From: Serratia surfactantfaciens
Lineage (GTDB): Bacteria > Pseudomonadota > Gammaproteobacteria > Enterobacterales > Enterobacteriaceae
Assembly: GCF_001642805.2 (NCBI RefSeq)
Contig: NZ_CP016948.1
Span: 1,736,001-1,800,000, forward strand
DNA length: 64,000 bases
Reading direction: 5' to 3'
The position numbers and the translations under genes are program-made. Positions 18,248 through 26,667 of this stretch are shown here, piece by piece (the first letter of the stretch is position 1; every line of letters starts with the position of its first letter). Under the pieces are notes generated by a model, which worked only from the letters and a program-made list of their open reading frames with translations, did not search any database and had not been told where the DNA came from.

Positions 18248-19711
18248 ATGACATTAGATAAAGCCTACGGGCCACTGATTAACGGCGTGTTCGAGCTGGA
18301 TGGCGCGGACATTCATCCCGTCATTTCCCCCTCGACCGGGGAGCGCCTGGCGGATTTACACTACTGTAACGAACGGGACGTCGAGCGCGCCGTGTTGGCG
18401 GCGGAAGCGGCTTTCCCCGCCTGGAAAGCATTAGGGCAGCAGGCCCGCGCCCGCCTGGTGGCGCAGCTGGCGGATGTGCTGGAAAGCGATCTGGAAAGAA
18501 TGGCGCAAATCGACGCGCAGGATGTGGGCCGCTGTATCAGCGAAGTGCGCCGCGATTATCAAACGGCGGTCAGACACTATCGCTATTTCGCTGCGGTGGT
18601 CATGGGGCACGAAGACAGCGGCAGAAGCATTGCGGATGGCTACAGCCTGGCGAAACGCGAGCCGCTTGGTGTCTGCGGGCAGATTATCCCCTGGAATGCG
18701 CCGGCGATCATGGCGGCGTTCAAGCTGGCGCCGGCGCTGGTGACTGGCAACACGGTGGTGCTGAAGGCCGATGAAAACGCCTCGCTCTCCACGCTGGAGC
18801 TGGGAAAGATGATCGCTAACATTTTCCCCGCCGGCGTCGTCAACATCATTACCGGGCTGGGAAGCGTGGCGGGGGCGGCGCTGACCGGCAACCGCAAGGT
18901 GCGCAAGCTCTCGTTCACCGGCAGCACGGAGGTGGGCAAACTGGTGGCCAAGGCCGCCGCGGAGCGGCTGGTGCCCGTTACGCTGGAGCTGGGCGGGAAG
19001 AGCCCCAATATTGTGTTCCCGGACATCGAAGAGATGGATGCGGTGGTAGACAACGTGACCTTTGCCGCTATCCACAATAACGGCCAGTCCTGCCTGGCGG
19101 GGACCCGGCTGTTCGTTCACGCGGACATTTATGACCGTTTCAGCGCCAAGCTGGTGGCGGCTTTCGAACGGGTGCGCGTCGGTTCACCGCTGGCCGAACA
19201 CTCCCGGGTCAGCTGCCTGGTTTCCGAGAAACAGGGCGAGCGAGTGCTGGCTTATATTCAGACCGGTCTCGATGAGGGTGCCACCCTGCTGACCGGCGGC
19301 AAACGCCGCGCCGTCGCCGGCTGTGAGCACGGCTATTTCATTGAGCCGACGATTTTTGCTGCGGAAAATGGCATGCGCATTTGCCAGGAAGAAATTTTCG
19401 GGCCGGTGCTGACGCTGATAAAATGGTCAGACTACGACGAGATGATCGCCCAGGCTAACGACAGCGAATATGGGCTGGCGTCGGGGATCTATACCCGCAG
19501 TCTGAAAAATGCCCTGGCGACCGCAGACCGGCTGGAAGCCGGCTCCGTTTGGATCAACCGCTATTCGAATATTACCGATGGCACCGCGTTCGGTGGTTAC
19601 AAGAACAGTGGGATCGGCCGCGAGTTCTGCAAGGAAACGCTCAATGCCTACACGCAAATAAAAACCATCACGCTGCAGACGGATCTGCCCGCCGCCTGGT
19701 TTGCCGAATAA
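18248..19711 (+). CDS. NAD(P)-dependent aldehyde dehydrogenase
   Basis: Aldehyde dehydrogenase superfamily enzyme of 487 residues. Conserved elements are IIPWNAPAIM, FTGSTEVGK, the general-base Glu in ELGGKSPN, the catalytic Cys in NNGQSCLAG (about residue 282) and QEEIFGPVL. An earlier ATG at 18233 is in frame but has no ribosome site; GGAACAGAG lies just before 18248. It follows the SDR gene by 22 bases and presumably forms a pathway with it. Substrate preference is not evident. Confidence 0.9.
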   Translation: MTLDKAYGPLINGVFELDGADIHPVISPSTGERLADLHYCNERDVERAVLAAEAAFPAWKALGQQARARLVAQLADVLESDLERMAQIDAQDVGRCISEVRRDYQTAVRHYRYFAAVVMGHEDSGRSIADGYSLAKREPLGVCGQIIPWNAPAIMAAFKLAPALVTGNTVVLKADENASLSTLELGKMIANIFPAGVVNIITGLGSVAGAALTGNRKVRKLSFTGSTEVGKLVAKAAAERLVPVTLELGGKSPNIVFPDIEEMDAVVDNVTFAAIHNNGQSCLAGTRLFVHADIYDRFSAKLVAAFERVRVGSPLAEHSRVSCLVSEKQGERVLAYIQTGLDEGATLLTGGKRRAVAGCEHGYFIEPTIFAAENGMRICQEEIFGPVLTLIKWSDYDEMIAQANDSEYGLASGIYTRSLKNALATADRLEAGSVWINRYSNITDGTAFGGYKNSGIGREFCKETLNAYTQIKTITLQTDLPAAWFAE

Positions 19712-19750
19712 GGATAAGACCGGCACAGGGACGTGCCCCCGTTGGCTGCT

Positions 19751-20665
19751 TCATGCGGTATGGCTGCCAATGTAACTCCTTGGCGACGCGCCCATGCTTT
19801 TCTTGAACGCGGTGCTGAAGGCGCTTTCCGATTCATATCCCAGGTCAAAGGCGATCTGGGATATTTTTTCTTTATTGGCGACCATTCGCTCGATGGCCAG
19901 GCTAAAACGCCAGATGCGAATGTATTCGTTGACGCTGTAGCCGGCCAGCTTTCTGAACCGGGTGGTAAAGGCGGTGCGCGACATGCCGGCCACGCCGGCG
20001 AGCTCGTCCAGACGCCATTTCTTGCCCGGCTGGTCGTGTATGCTGGTCAGCGCCAGACCGATATTTTTGTCCGCCATGGCGTAAAACCAGCCCTCGCCGC
20101 GCCCAAGCGCGCCGGAAGAAAGCAGCACGCGCAGCGCCTGCGTCAAAATGATCTGCAGGAGATGCTCGGTGATGAGCTCGCTGCCCGGGCCAGGTTTTTC
20201 TATTTCCGATGAGAGGCGACTCAAGTAATCCTTAATGCCGGCGTTCTCTTCCCGCTGCGTTTTGATCACGATGGGTTCGGGCAGGCTGGTGATAAAACGG
20301 AAGGTATCGTTGATCTGAAACACGAACCGGCAACCGACAAAGGAAAAATCGTTCCCGCCGTTGCTGAAGCAGGAGGAGCGGTCTTTCATCACGTGAATTT
20401 TTCTTATATCGATGGCCGGCGCGTTAGGCGCATCAAAAATGCTGAATTCGCGACCGCTGGATAAGATCAGCACATCGCCTTGTTCAATCGGGTAACTGTT
20501 TGCATCGCCCGCCATGTTAATGAAAAAAGATCCGCGTTTGGCGATATAAATTTTCATCCCGGAATAGCCGGGAAACAGCGCTTTGGTATTGGCGCTCAGG
20601 TCAAACGTCACAATTTTCTGGCTGCTGATTTTTAGCCGGGAAACAATATCGGATAACGGATCCAT
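19751..20665 (-). CDS. AraC-family regulator with cupin_6-type sensor
   Basis: Regulator of about 304 residues beginning MDPLSDIVSRLKISS, the usual start of AraC proteins with a cupin_6 domain. The C-terminus holds two helix-turn-helix units (LDELAGVAGMSRTAFTTRF; ISQIAFDLGYESESAFSTAFK). Of two adjacent ATGs, 20665 has better spacing from AGGT than 20668. It is divergent from an MFS transporter at 20892 and converges on the aldehyde dehydrogenase. The spacer to the MFS gene has a strong hairpin at 20734-20751. Confidence 0.87.
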   Translation of the reverse strand: MDPLSDIVSRLKISSQKIVTFDLSANTKALFPGYSGMKIYIAKRGSFFINMAGDANSYPIEQGDVLILSSGREFSIFDAPNAPAIDIRKIHVMKDRSSCFSNGGNDFSFVGCRFVFQINDTFRFITSLPEPIVIKTQREENAGIKDYLSRLSSEIEKPGPGSELITEHLLQIILTQALRVLLSSGALGRGEGWFYAMADKNIGLALTSIHDQPGKKWRLDELAGVAGMSRTAFTTRFRKLAGYSVNEYIRIWRFSLAIERMVANKEKISQIAFDLGYESESAFSTAFKKSMGASPRSYIGSHTA

Positions 20666-20733
20666 CATTACCTGCTTGTCTGATGCGTTTACTGTAGAGA
20701 ATAGCCGCTATTTGGCTATCGCAGTATATTTGG

Positions 20734-20751
20734 CCTCGCCGAGCGGCGAGG
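20734..20751. promoter_or_regulatory. Inverted repeat between divergent AraC and MFS genes
   Basis: CCTCGCC (20734-20740) and GGCGAGG (20745-20751) form a perfect 7-bp stem with a four-base loop, with no T-run after it. It sits between the two divergent promoters and may be a regulator site or leader structure; the role is inferred. Confidence 0.4.
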
Positions 20752-20891
20752 TGAAAGCATTATGGGTGAGGCGAAAGCCGGTGTACAGGCTATCCCGCTG
20801 TCCTGTCCGAACGATAAGAAAAAAAGTGCGAACGCGAAAGTTCAGCATCCGGCCGGGTGTTACGATCGTTTTTTTTCATGATGGTGACATA

Positions 20892-22094
20892 ATGACTTCT
20901 TACCGCACAAACCGCAGCCAGGTGAGCCTATTGGCTGCGTTGACGATCGCGTTATTTTTTATCTTGTTGAACAGCGGCTCTCCCACGCCGTTATATCCCT
21001 TATATCAACAAACCTTTGCCCTGAGTAATATCGACCTGACCTTCATTTTCTCTTCCTACGGGTTTGGCGTATTGCTGGCCTTGTTTTTATCACGCAGGCT
21101 CACCATCACCGATAACAATGCCCGGTTGCTGGTGGTGGTTTCGCTATTGTTGGTGGTGGTGCCAACGCTGTGCTTTTCCATGGCTCGCTCTTTGCAGGCG
21201 CTGTGTCTTTTCAGGTTTATTTCCGGCTTGGGAGCCGGCACGGCCACGGCCATCATCAATATCTTGTTGATCAAGTTCAGCCGTGGCGACAGCGCCAAAC
21301 GCGCCGCGCTGCTGGGCAGTATGGCGTTGGTGACCGGCCTGGCGCTCGGGCCGGTGATCGGCAGCGTTTACGCTCAGCTGGCGTTTTACCCGCTCACCGC
21401 GCCGGCAATGACCGTTGCCGCGTTGGTTTTACTCTCCGCGATCGCCATCGTTCTGCTTTGGCCGAAGAAAGGATTGCCTGCCCTCGGCGTTGCGGACACG
21501 AAAACGGCAGAAAAGGGCGCCGGTTTTAGCCAACCGCTGTTCTATCTGTTGGCGCTGTGCGTGTTTATCTCCTGGTCATACGCTGCGCTGATCCTGTCGC
21601 TGGGGCCGACGGCCGCGATCCATGTCTTCGGGCTTAAATCAGCCGCTGATTTTGGCTATATCGCCACCGGGTATTTACTGGTGGCCGGCGTGGTGCAGTT
21701 CACGATCCCGCGTTTTCTTCAGCCTGAATTTTCTTTAGTGTTGGGGCTGATTGCGCAGGTTTTCTCCATGGTCATGATGACCATGGCGCTCGAGAGCGGT
21801 TCTGTGGCCGGTGCGGCGGTGAGCCTGGCGCTGTCCGGCTTCTCGTATGGCGCGGTTTTTGTGGGCGGCGCTATTCTGGTCAACAAGCTCTCACTCGCGG
21901 CGCCGGGATGGAACGCGGTATCGAAGTTTTACTTTATCGTCTATTTGTTCAATATCACGCCGCCGGCCGCAGGCTGGCTGGCGGATAACATAGGGGTATT
22001 GAGCGCCTTGCTGGCCGCTATTGCCCTTTTTATGGCGATATATATCGCCTTTGCCGCGCTGGCGCTGTGGGCGCTGTTGTTGAGAAAGGCGTGA
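20892..22094 (+). CDS. MFS transporter
   Basis: Inner-membrane transporter of 400 residues with about twelve helices. It has the MFS loop 2-3 motif in shortened form (SSYGFGVLLALFLSRRLT) and PLYPLYQQTF early on, like sugar- or drug-efflux members. The frame runs open upstream into the regulator gene, but MTSYRTNRSQVSLL at 20892 is the plausible start. Regulated probably by the divergent AraC protein. A deaminase and nucleoside hydrolase lie downstream after a 487-base gap, so a link to nucleosides is possible but unproven. Confidence 0.83.
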   Translation: MTSYRTNRSQVSLLAALTIALFFILLNSGSPTPLYPLYQQTFALSNIDLTFIFSSYGFGVLLALFLSRRLTITDNNARLLVVVSLLLVVVPTLCFSMARSLQALCLFRFISGLGAGTATAIINILLIKFSRGDSAKRAALLGSMALVTGLALGPVIGSVYAQLAFYPLTAPAMTVAALVLLSAIAIVLLWPKKGLPALGVADTKTAEKGAGFSQPLFYLLALCVFISWSYAALILSLGPTAAIHVFGLKSAADFGYIATGYLLVAGVVQFTIPRFLQPEFSLVLGLIAQVFSMVMMTMALESGSVAGAAVSLALSGFSYGAVFVGGAILVNKLSLAAPGWNAVSKFYFIVYLFNITPPAAGWLADNIGVLSALLAAIALFMAIYIAFAALALWALLLRKA

Positions 22095-22581
22095 TGGGGG
22101 AATGGCTTTACAAAGCCCCCTGGCTTTCCATAAACTTGGCGGCGTGTTTAGACGATGAGCGTTGGCAATTGCCGCATAATAACGGCGGCCCGGCGAGCAA
22201 TCTGGTTCTGACACGCACATGTTCTACATATGTTCAGGTAAGAGAACGGCCCCATCGGTTTTTGCCGGCGCCCCGGATACCGGCGTCGCAGTGAGGATGG
22301 GGTGATGCTGTGCCGGCACCAGTGAAGAGAGCAATATCCGCCTTCACCGGCAGCCTCACGCATAGGTTACTGACCTGTTGATGAATTCTTAGATGGCCCG
22401 CCGTCTAACTCATTACAGGATTAACATATTGCGATGCTTACCCTAAATCATTCCCCCGTTTCACCGCGTTTTTTACCGCATTCACTCCCCCTTCAACGGA
22501 GCCTTGGCACCGATTTCGCCACTAAGGGTTCGCGAAAGCTTGGCTCGTTGGCCCGCATAAATAACCATTGAGAATCATTTT
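22095..22581. other. 487-base intergenic region with a possible satellite-phage remnant
   Basis: No convincing gene. On the minus strand 22148-22363 encodes a 71-residue Arg- and Cys-rich peptide ending ARRAAVIMRQLPTLIV, which reminds me of the short Ash-type reading frames of P4-like satellite phages. No integrase or attachment site is present and this is from memory only. The last 150 bases before 22582 are AT-richer and probably contain the promoter of the deaminase gene; GAG at 22571-22573 is its only weak ribosome site. Confidence 0.35.
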
Positions 22582-23637
22582 ATGGAATGGAATGTAAACC
22601 AAACCAGGCTCTGCCGAGCGCAGATGGTTTCTCTGCCGAAGGCGGAAGTGCATGTGCATCTGGAGGGCTGTTTTGATCCGGAACAGCTCGCGGTCTGGGC
22701 GTTATCCTCAGGGATACCGATGCCCAGAAAGCAGGACGAACTACTGAATTTTAACGGGCTTGCCGATTTTCTCGCGTTCCTCGACTGGTCCTGTGGCCTG
22801 GTGAGCAGCCGCGAACGCCTGGCGCAGTTAAGCTACTCCTATGCGCAACGGCTGTCGCAGAATGGCGGACTGTACGCCGATCTTATTTTCAACCCGACCC
22901 ATTGGAAAACGTGGCGCGGCAGGCTCGGTGAGATGATCGACGCGATTGACGCCGGTTTGCGCGCGGCCGAAGAAGATGGATTGGCGTCCGTTGGGCTGTG
23001 CGTCAGTTTGCTACGCCAGCAAACGGCTGCCGAGGCCAGTGAGCTGGTGGATTTTTTAACCGCACTGCGGCACCCCAGAGTGGTCGCGCTGTCCATCGAT
23101 GGCAATGAGGCCGCCACCAAAGGCAGCGGTACGCGTTTCGCGCAGGCTTTCGCCCGGGCGGGCAGGGCCGGGTTGAAGCGAACCGTGCATGCCGGAGAGT
23201 CGAGCGGTGCAGAGGGCGTGCGCGATGCCATCCTGCTGTTGGGGGCCGATCGCATCGATCACGGCGTGCGGGCGATAGATGACCCGGCTGTCGTGGCGCT
23301 GTTGGCTGAACGACGGATCCCTATCGGCGTATGCCTGACCTCGAATATCAAACTTGGCGTCTATCCCCGCTACGCAGAACATCCGCTGCGCTGGCTGCGT
23401 GACGCCGGGGTCATCACGACCATCAATACCGACGACCCGGTACTATTACAAACCACGCTGGTGGATGAATACCTCATCTGTCAGGACGAATTTGAATTTT
23501 CCCCCCATGACATCGTCGATGTGGCCCTCAATTCTTTGGCTGCCAGTTTCGCCAGTGACGAGGCAAAAATGACGTATCGGAAGAAAATGGATTCTTGGGT
23601 TGCTTCTCTTAATACAGAAAATGGAGACAAGCGGTGA
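22582..23637 (+). CDS. Adenosine/adenine deaminase family amidohydrolase
   Basis: Zinc amidohydrolase of 351 residues of the adenosine deaminase superfamily, converting an aminopurine nucleoside or base to the hydroxyl form with release of ammonia. Metal ligands His24 and His26 are in EVHVHLEG; other signature blocks are TVHAGESSGAEGVRDA, DRIDHGVRA and INTDDP. The organisation is that of Add-like proteins, but the N-terminus extends about 15 residues before the first strand and the sequence is divergent, so the preferred substrate may differ. It overlaps the nucleoside hydrolase by four bases, indicating translational coupling. Confidence 0.88.
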   Translation: MEWNVNQTRLCRAQMVSLPKAEVHVHLEGCFDPEQLAVWALSSGIPMPRKQDELLNFNGLADFLAFLDWSCGLVSSRERLAQLSYSYAQRLSQNGGLYADLIFNPTHWKTWRGRLGEMIDAIDAGLRAAEEDGLASVGLCVSLLRQQTAAEASELVDFLTALRHPRVVALSIDGNEAATKGSGTRFAQAFARAGRAGLKRTVHAGESSGAEGVRDAILLLGADRIDHGVRAIDDPAVVALLAERRIPIGVCLTSNIKLGVYPRYAEHPLRWLRDAGVITTINTDDPVLLQTTLVDEYLICQDEFEFSPHDIVDVALNSLAASFASDEAKMTYRKKMDSWVASLNTENGDKR

Positions 23638-24617
23638 ACGAGAAGAAAATAAAATTATATTTTGATTGCGATACCGGCATTGATGATGCGATGGCTCTGG
23701 GCTATTTGCTCGCAGAAAGTGACAAAGTGGATATTCTGGCGATCGGCACGGTTTGCGGCAACGTCGCCGCCGATGCCGGGGCCAGAAATACGCTGGAGCT
23801 CGCCCGCCTGGCCGGTTTTCCCGCGATCCCCGTCGCCGTGGGGGAACGAGATTACCTGCGCCATGCATATCTTTGCGATGTGCAGCATATACACGGTGAC
23901 AACGGCATTGGCGATATCGCGCTGGAAGCTTCAGACGCCAAACTGGCGCCGCTGACGGCACCCGAACTGTTGGTTCAGTTGGCCAAGGCGCACCCAGGGG
24001 AGCTGGATATCTTGGCGACCGGCCCGCTGACCAACATCGCCAAAGCGTTGCAGCTTGAGCCCGCATTGGCGGAGCTGATCGGCACGCTGACAATTATGGG
24101 CGGCGCGGCGTTGGCGCCCGGCAACCGAACGCCCGTTGCGGAGGCGAATATTGCCTGCGATCCGGAGGCAGCGGCCATCGTCTTTAAAGCGATGAAGAAT
24201 ATCGTGATGGTGCCACTGGATGTCACCATGTCGCATACCTTTGAAGAGGCCGATCGGCTCAAACTGCTGTCGGCTGAGAGCCGGTTTGCGCAGGCGATAG
24301 GGCAAATGCTGGAACGGTATATCCAGTTTTATATCAATACCTACGGCCGCAAAGCCTGCGCATTGCACGATCCGGTGGCGGCGGTGTTGGCGGTGCAGGG
24401 TATCGGCGCCTGCTTTGCGCCTAACGTGAAGGTGACGATCGATGATTCTGACGGGCCAGGCCGCGGGCAAACCCTGTGTGACATGCGGGGACGATATATG
24501 AACTATCCGCCGCAGCGCGATGCCAACTGCCATGTGGTGTTAAGCACCGAGCTTAATATGTCGGAATTGCTGCTCGCGAAGCTGTTATCGCTGCCAGCGG
24601 AGCCGCATAAACAGTAA
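23634..24617 (+). CDS. Inosine/uridine-type nucleoside hydrolase
   Basis: Nucleoside N-ribohydrolase of 327 residues that splits ribonucleosides into base and ribose. The calcium-binding motif DCDTGIDDA begins at Asp11; NIACDPEAA, the GPLTNIA loop and HDPVAAV with its catalytic His are present. The start is GTG at 23634, overlapping the deaminase stop (GTGA). Together the pair could deaminate and then cleave purine nucleosides, a salvage or catabolic route. A bidirectional terminator follows. Confidence 0.92.
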   Translation: MNEKKIKLYFDCDTGIDDAMALGYLLAESDKVDILAIGTVCGNVAADAGARNTLELARLAGFPAIPVAVGERDYLRHAYLCDVQHIHGDNGIGDIALEASDAKLAPLTAPELLVQLAKAHPGELDILATGPLTNIAKALQLEPALAELIGTLTIMGGAALAPGNRTPVAEANIACDPEAAAIVFKAMKNIVMVPLDVTMSHTFEEADRLKLLSAESRFAQAIGQMLERYIQFYINTYGRKACALHDPVAAVLAVQGIGACFAPNVKVTIDDSDGPGRGQTLCDMRGRYMNYPPQRDANCHVVLSTELNMSELLLAKLLSLPAEPHKQ

Positions 24618-24626
24618 AGCGAAAAG

Positions 24627-24653
24627 GCGCGCGGGCCGGATTAGCCTGCGCGC
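24627..24653. terminator. Hairpin between convergent nucleoside hydrolase and LysR genes
   Basis: GCGCGCGGGC (24627-24636) pairs with GCCTGCGCGC (24644-24653) with one mismatch around a seven-base loop. AAAA precedes and TT follows, so it could stop transcription from both sides. It overlaps the last codons of the LysR gene. Confidence 0.65.
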
Positions 24654-25552
24654 TTCTCGACCAGAAAGTCCAGCAGCGCCCTGACCTTGGAAGACATGTG
24701 CTCACGGGAGGGAATGTACAGATAGAAGCCGGGGAAGGGCTGCGACCAGGCCTGCAGTATCCGCACTAACTCACCGCGTTCCACCATCGCTTTCACGGCG
24801 AAATCAAAGTGCTGAATAATGCCGACGTGCTGTAATGCGGCGCGGATCATGCCGTCGTCGTCGTTGGTGATCACGCTGCCTTTCGGTTCGACGGAAAAGG
24901 TATGGCGCGCGTGCCGCTCGACGGTGGAAAACTCCCATTGATAAATGGCGCCGCTGGTTGCGTGGCGAAAAGCGATACAGTTGTGGTTGACCAGATCCGC
25001 CGGCGTGGCGGGCGTGCCGTAACGGCTGAGGTACTGCGGCGTGGCCACCGCCGCCAGCGCCACCTGTGGCGTGATGGGGATCGCCACCATATGCTCGGCA
25101 AGGCTTTCACCCAGCCGAATGCCGGCGTCGTAACCTTCGGAAATGATGCTGGCCATGCCGTCGTCCATCACCAGTTCAAGCTTCAGCCTGGGGTAGCGCA
25201 TCAGGAATTCGCCGATATGCGGTTCGATAAAGTGCTTGGCGGCCGTGCGCGAAGTGTTTATCCGCAGCAGCCCCGCCGGTTCATGGCGGCTCTCTTCCAA
25301 CGTGCCGACGGCGTGCTCGATCGTGCTGAGGGCGGGCGTCAGGGCTTCCAGCAGGCGTTGCCCTTCCTCGGTGAGCGACATATCGCGGGTGGTGCGGTAG
25401 AGCAGCTTGACGTTCAGCTGTTTTTCCAACGCCTTCAGGTTTTGCGACAGCGCGGCGCGGGAAACGCCCATTTGGGCCGCCGCTTTGGTAAAGCTGCGGT
25501 GCTGCGCGATATGCGCGAACCACGCCAGTGAAGGAAGCAGGGAAGGATCCAT
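24641..25552 (-). CDS. LysR-family regulator
   Basis: Full-length LysR protein of 303 residues (MDPSLLPSLAWFAHIAQHRS, SRAALSQNLKALEKQLNVKLL). The N-terminal domain resembles those of regulators beside oxidoreductases and hydrolases. It is divergent from the dienelactone-hydrolase-like gene at 25700, its probable target, across 147 bases containing an AT-rich promoter region. Confidence 0.87.
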   Translation of the reverse strand: MDPSLLPSLAWFAHIAQHRSFTKAAAQMGVSRAALSQNLKALEKQLNVKLLYRTTRDMSLTEEGQRLLEALTPALSTIEHAVGTLEESRHEPAGLLRINTSRTAAKHFIEPHIGEFLMRYPRLKLELVMDDGMASIISEGYDAGIRLGESLAEHMVAIPITPQVALAAVATPQYLSRYGTPATPADLVNHNCIAFRHATSGAIYQWEFSTVERHARHTFSVEPKGSVITNDDDGMIRAALQHVGIIQHFDFAVKAMVERGELVRILQAWSQPFPGFYLYIPSREHMSSKVRALLDFLVEKRAG

Positions 25553-25699
25553 CGAGATGCCCGCATTGTAAATTACAGCTTAACACTGTAGTCCATTCTC
25601 TGGGCTTATCAAAGAACAATACGGCGTATAAAGTGAGCGTTATCCCAGCGGAAGCGATGCCGAGCGCGTTTCCCGAGCCAGCAACCCTGTGAGGAACTC

Positions 25700-26623
25700 A
25701 TGATGAAAACGGTCAAAATCAAACGTCAGTATTGGGACATCGCGGCGGATATCCACTTCCCGCCGGATTTCGACGAGCGGAAAAAGTACCCGGCGATCAT
25801 CAGCGCCCATCCAATTGGCAGCTGTAAAGAGCAGACCTCGGGCACTGTCTATGGGGCGGCGCTGGCGAAAGCCGGCTTTGTGGTCATCGCGTTTGACGCC
25901 AGCTTCCAGGGCGAGAGCGGCGGCGAACCGCGCTTTATCGAAGATCCCGCCCAGCGCGTGGAAGATTTTCGCGTCGTGACCGATTATCTGGTGACGTTGG
26001 ACTACGTTGACGACCAGCGTATCGGCGTGCTCGGCATCTGCGGCGGCGGCGGTTACGCCATCAATGCTTCGATGACCGAGCGGCGCATCAAAGCGGTGGC
26101 GACCATTACCGGCGCTAACTATGGCCGGGTGATGCGCGAGGGCGTGTTGGCCAATGGCGATCCTGTGGCTTTCCTGGAGGATATTGCTCGGCAGCGCACC
26201 GCAGAGGCGCGCGGCGCGGCGTTGCGTGTGGATGTGGGCCTGTACCCGAGCGTTGAGGCGGCGCAACAAGACGGCGCCGATATCGATCTGCGCGAGGCGA
26301 CGGAATACTACCGTACGGCGCGCGGTGAGAAGCCGAACGGCGTAAACAAGACGCTGTATTCCCATAACGCGGTAGCCGTGGGCTGGGACGCGTTCCACCT
26401 GGCGGAAGTGCTGCTGACCCAGCCGCTGTTGGTAATTGTCGGCAGCAAACCCGGCCTGTTCGGCGCGCTGCGCGACGGCTATGAGATTGTGCGCCGCGCC
26501 AAGTCGCAGCACAAAGAGCTGGTGGTGGTAGAAGGCTGGTCACATTACGATCTCTACGACAAACCGGAGCCGGTAGCTCAGGCGCTGGAGAAGCTGGTGC
26601 CGTTCTTTAAAGCGACGCTGTAA
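25700..26623 (+). CDS. Alpha/beta hydrolase of the dienelactone hydrolase type
   Basis: Alpha/beta hydrolase of 307 residues. The nucleophile elbow is GICGGGGY with Cys114 in place of Ser, as in dienelactone hydrolases; acidic and His partners are probably in the GSKPG and EGWSHYDLYDKP regions. The family overlaps with YcjY-like proteins. GAGGAACTC precedes two adjacent ATGs (25700, 25703). No signal peptide. It probably responds to the divergent LysR regulator. The natural ester or lactone substrate is unknown. Confidence 0.83.
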   Translation: MMKTVKIKRQYWDIAADIHFPPDFDERKKYPAIISAHPIGSCKEQTSGTVYGAALAKAGFVVIAFDASFQGESGGEPRFIEDPAQRVEDFRVVTDYLVTLDYVDDQRIGVLGICGGGGYAINASMTERRIKAVATITGANYGRVMREGVLANGDPVAFLEDIARQRTAEARGAALRVDVGLYPSVEAAQQDGADIDLREATEYYRTARGEKPNGVNKTLYSHNAVAVGWDAFHLAEVLLTQPLLVIVGSKPGLFGALRDGYEIVRRAKSQHKELVVVEGWSHYDLYDKPEPVAQALEKLVPFFKATL

Positions 26624-26637
26624 GCGGCGGGCCGGAG

Positions 26638-26661
26638 GGCGAGGGAGGTTTCTCCCTCGCC
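26638..26661. terminator. Hairpin between convergent hydrolase and bicupin genes
   Basis: GGCGAGGGAG (26638-26647) pairs perfectly with CTCCCTCGCC (26652-26661) around a GTTT loop. There is no clear T-run on either side, so it may work as a barrier or with other factors. Confidence 0.55.
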
Positions 26662-26667
26662 GTGGCG

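Noticed and set aside
22560..22580. Fur box before the deaminase gene
   Set aside because: Only about 12 of 19 bases agree with the consensus, little better than chance in an AT-rich stretch.
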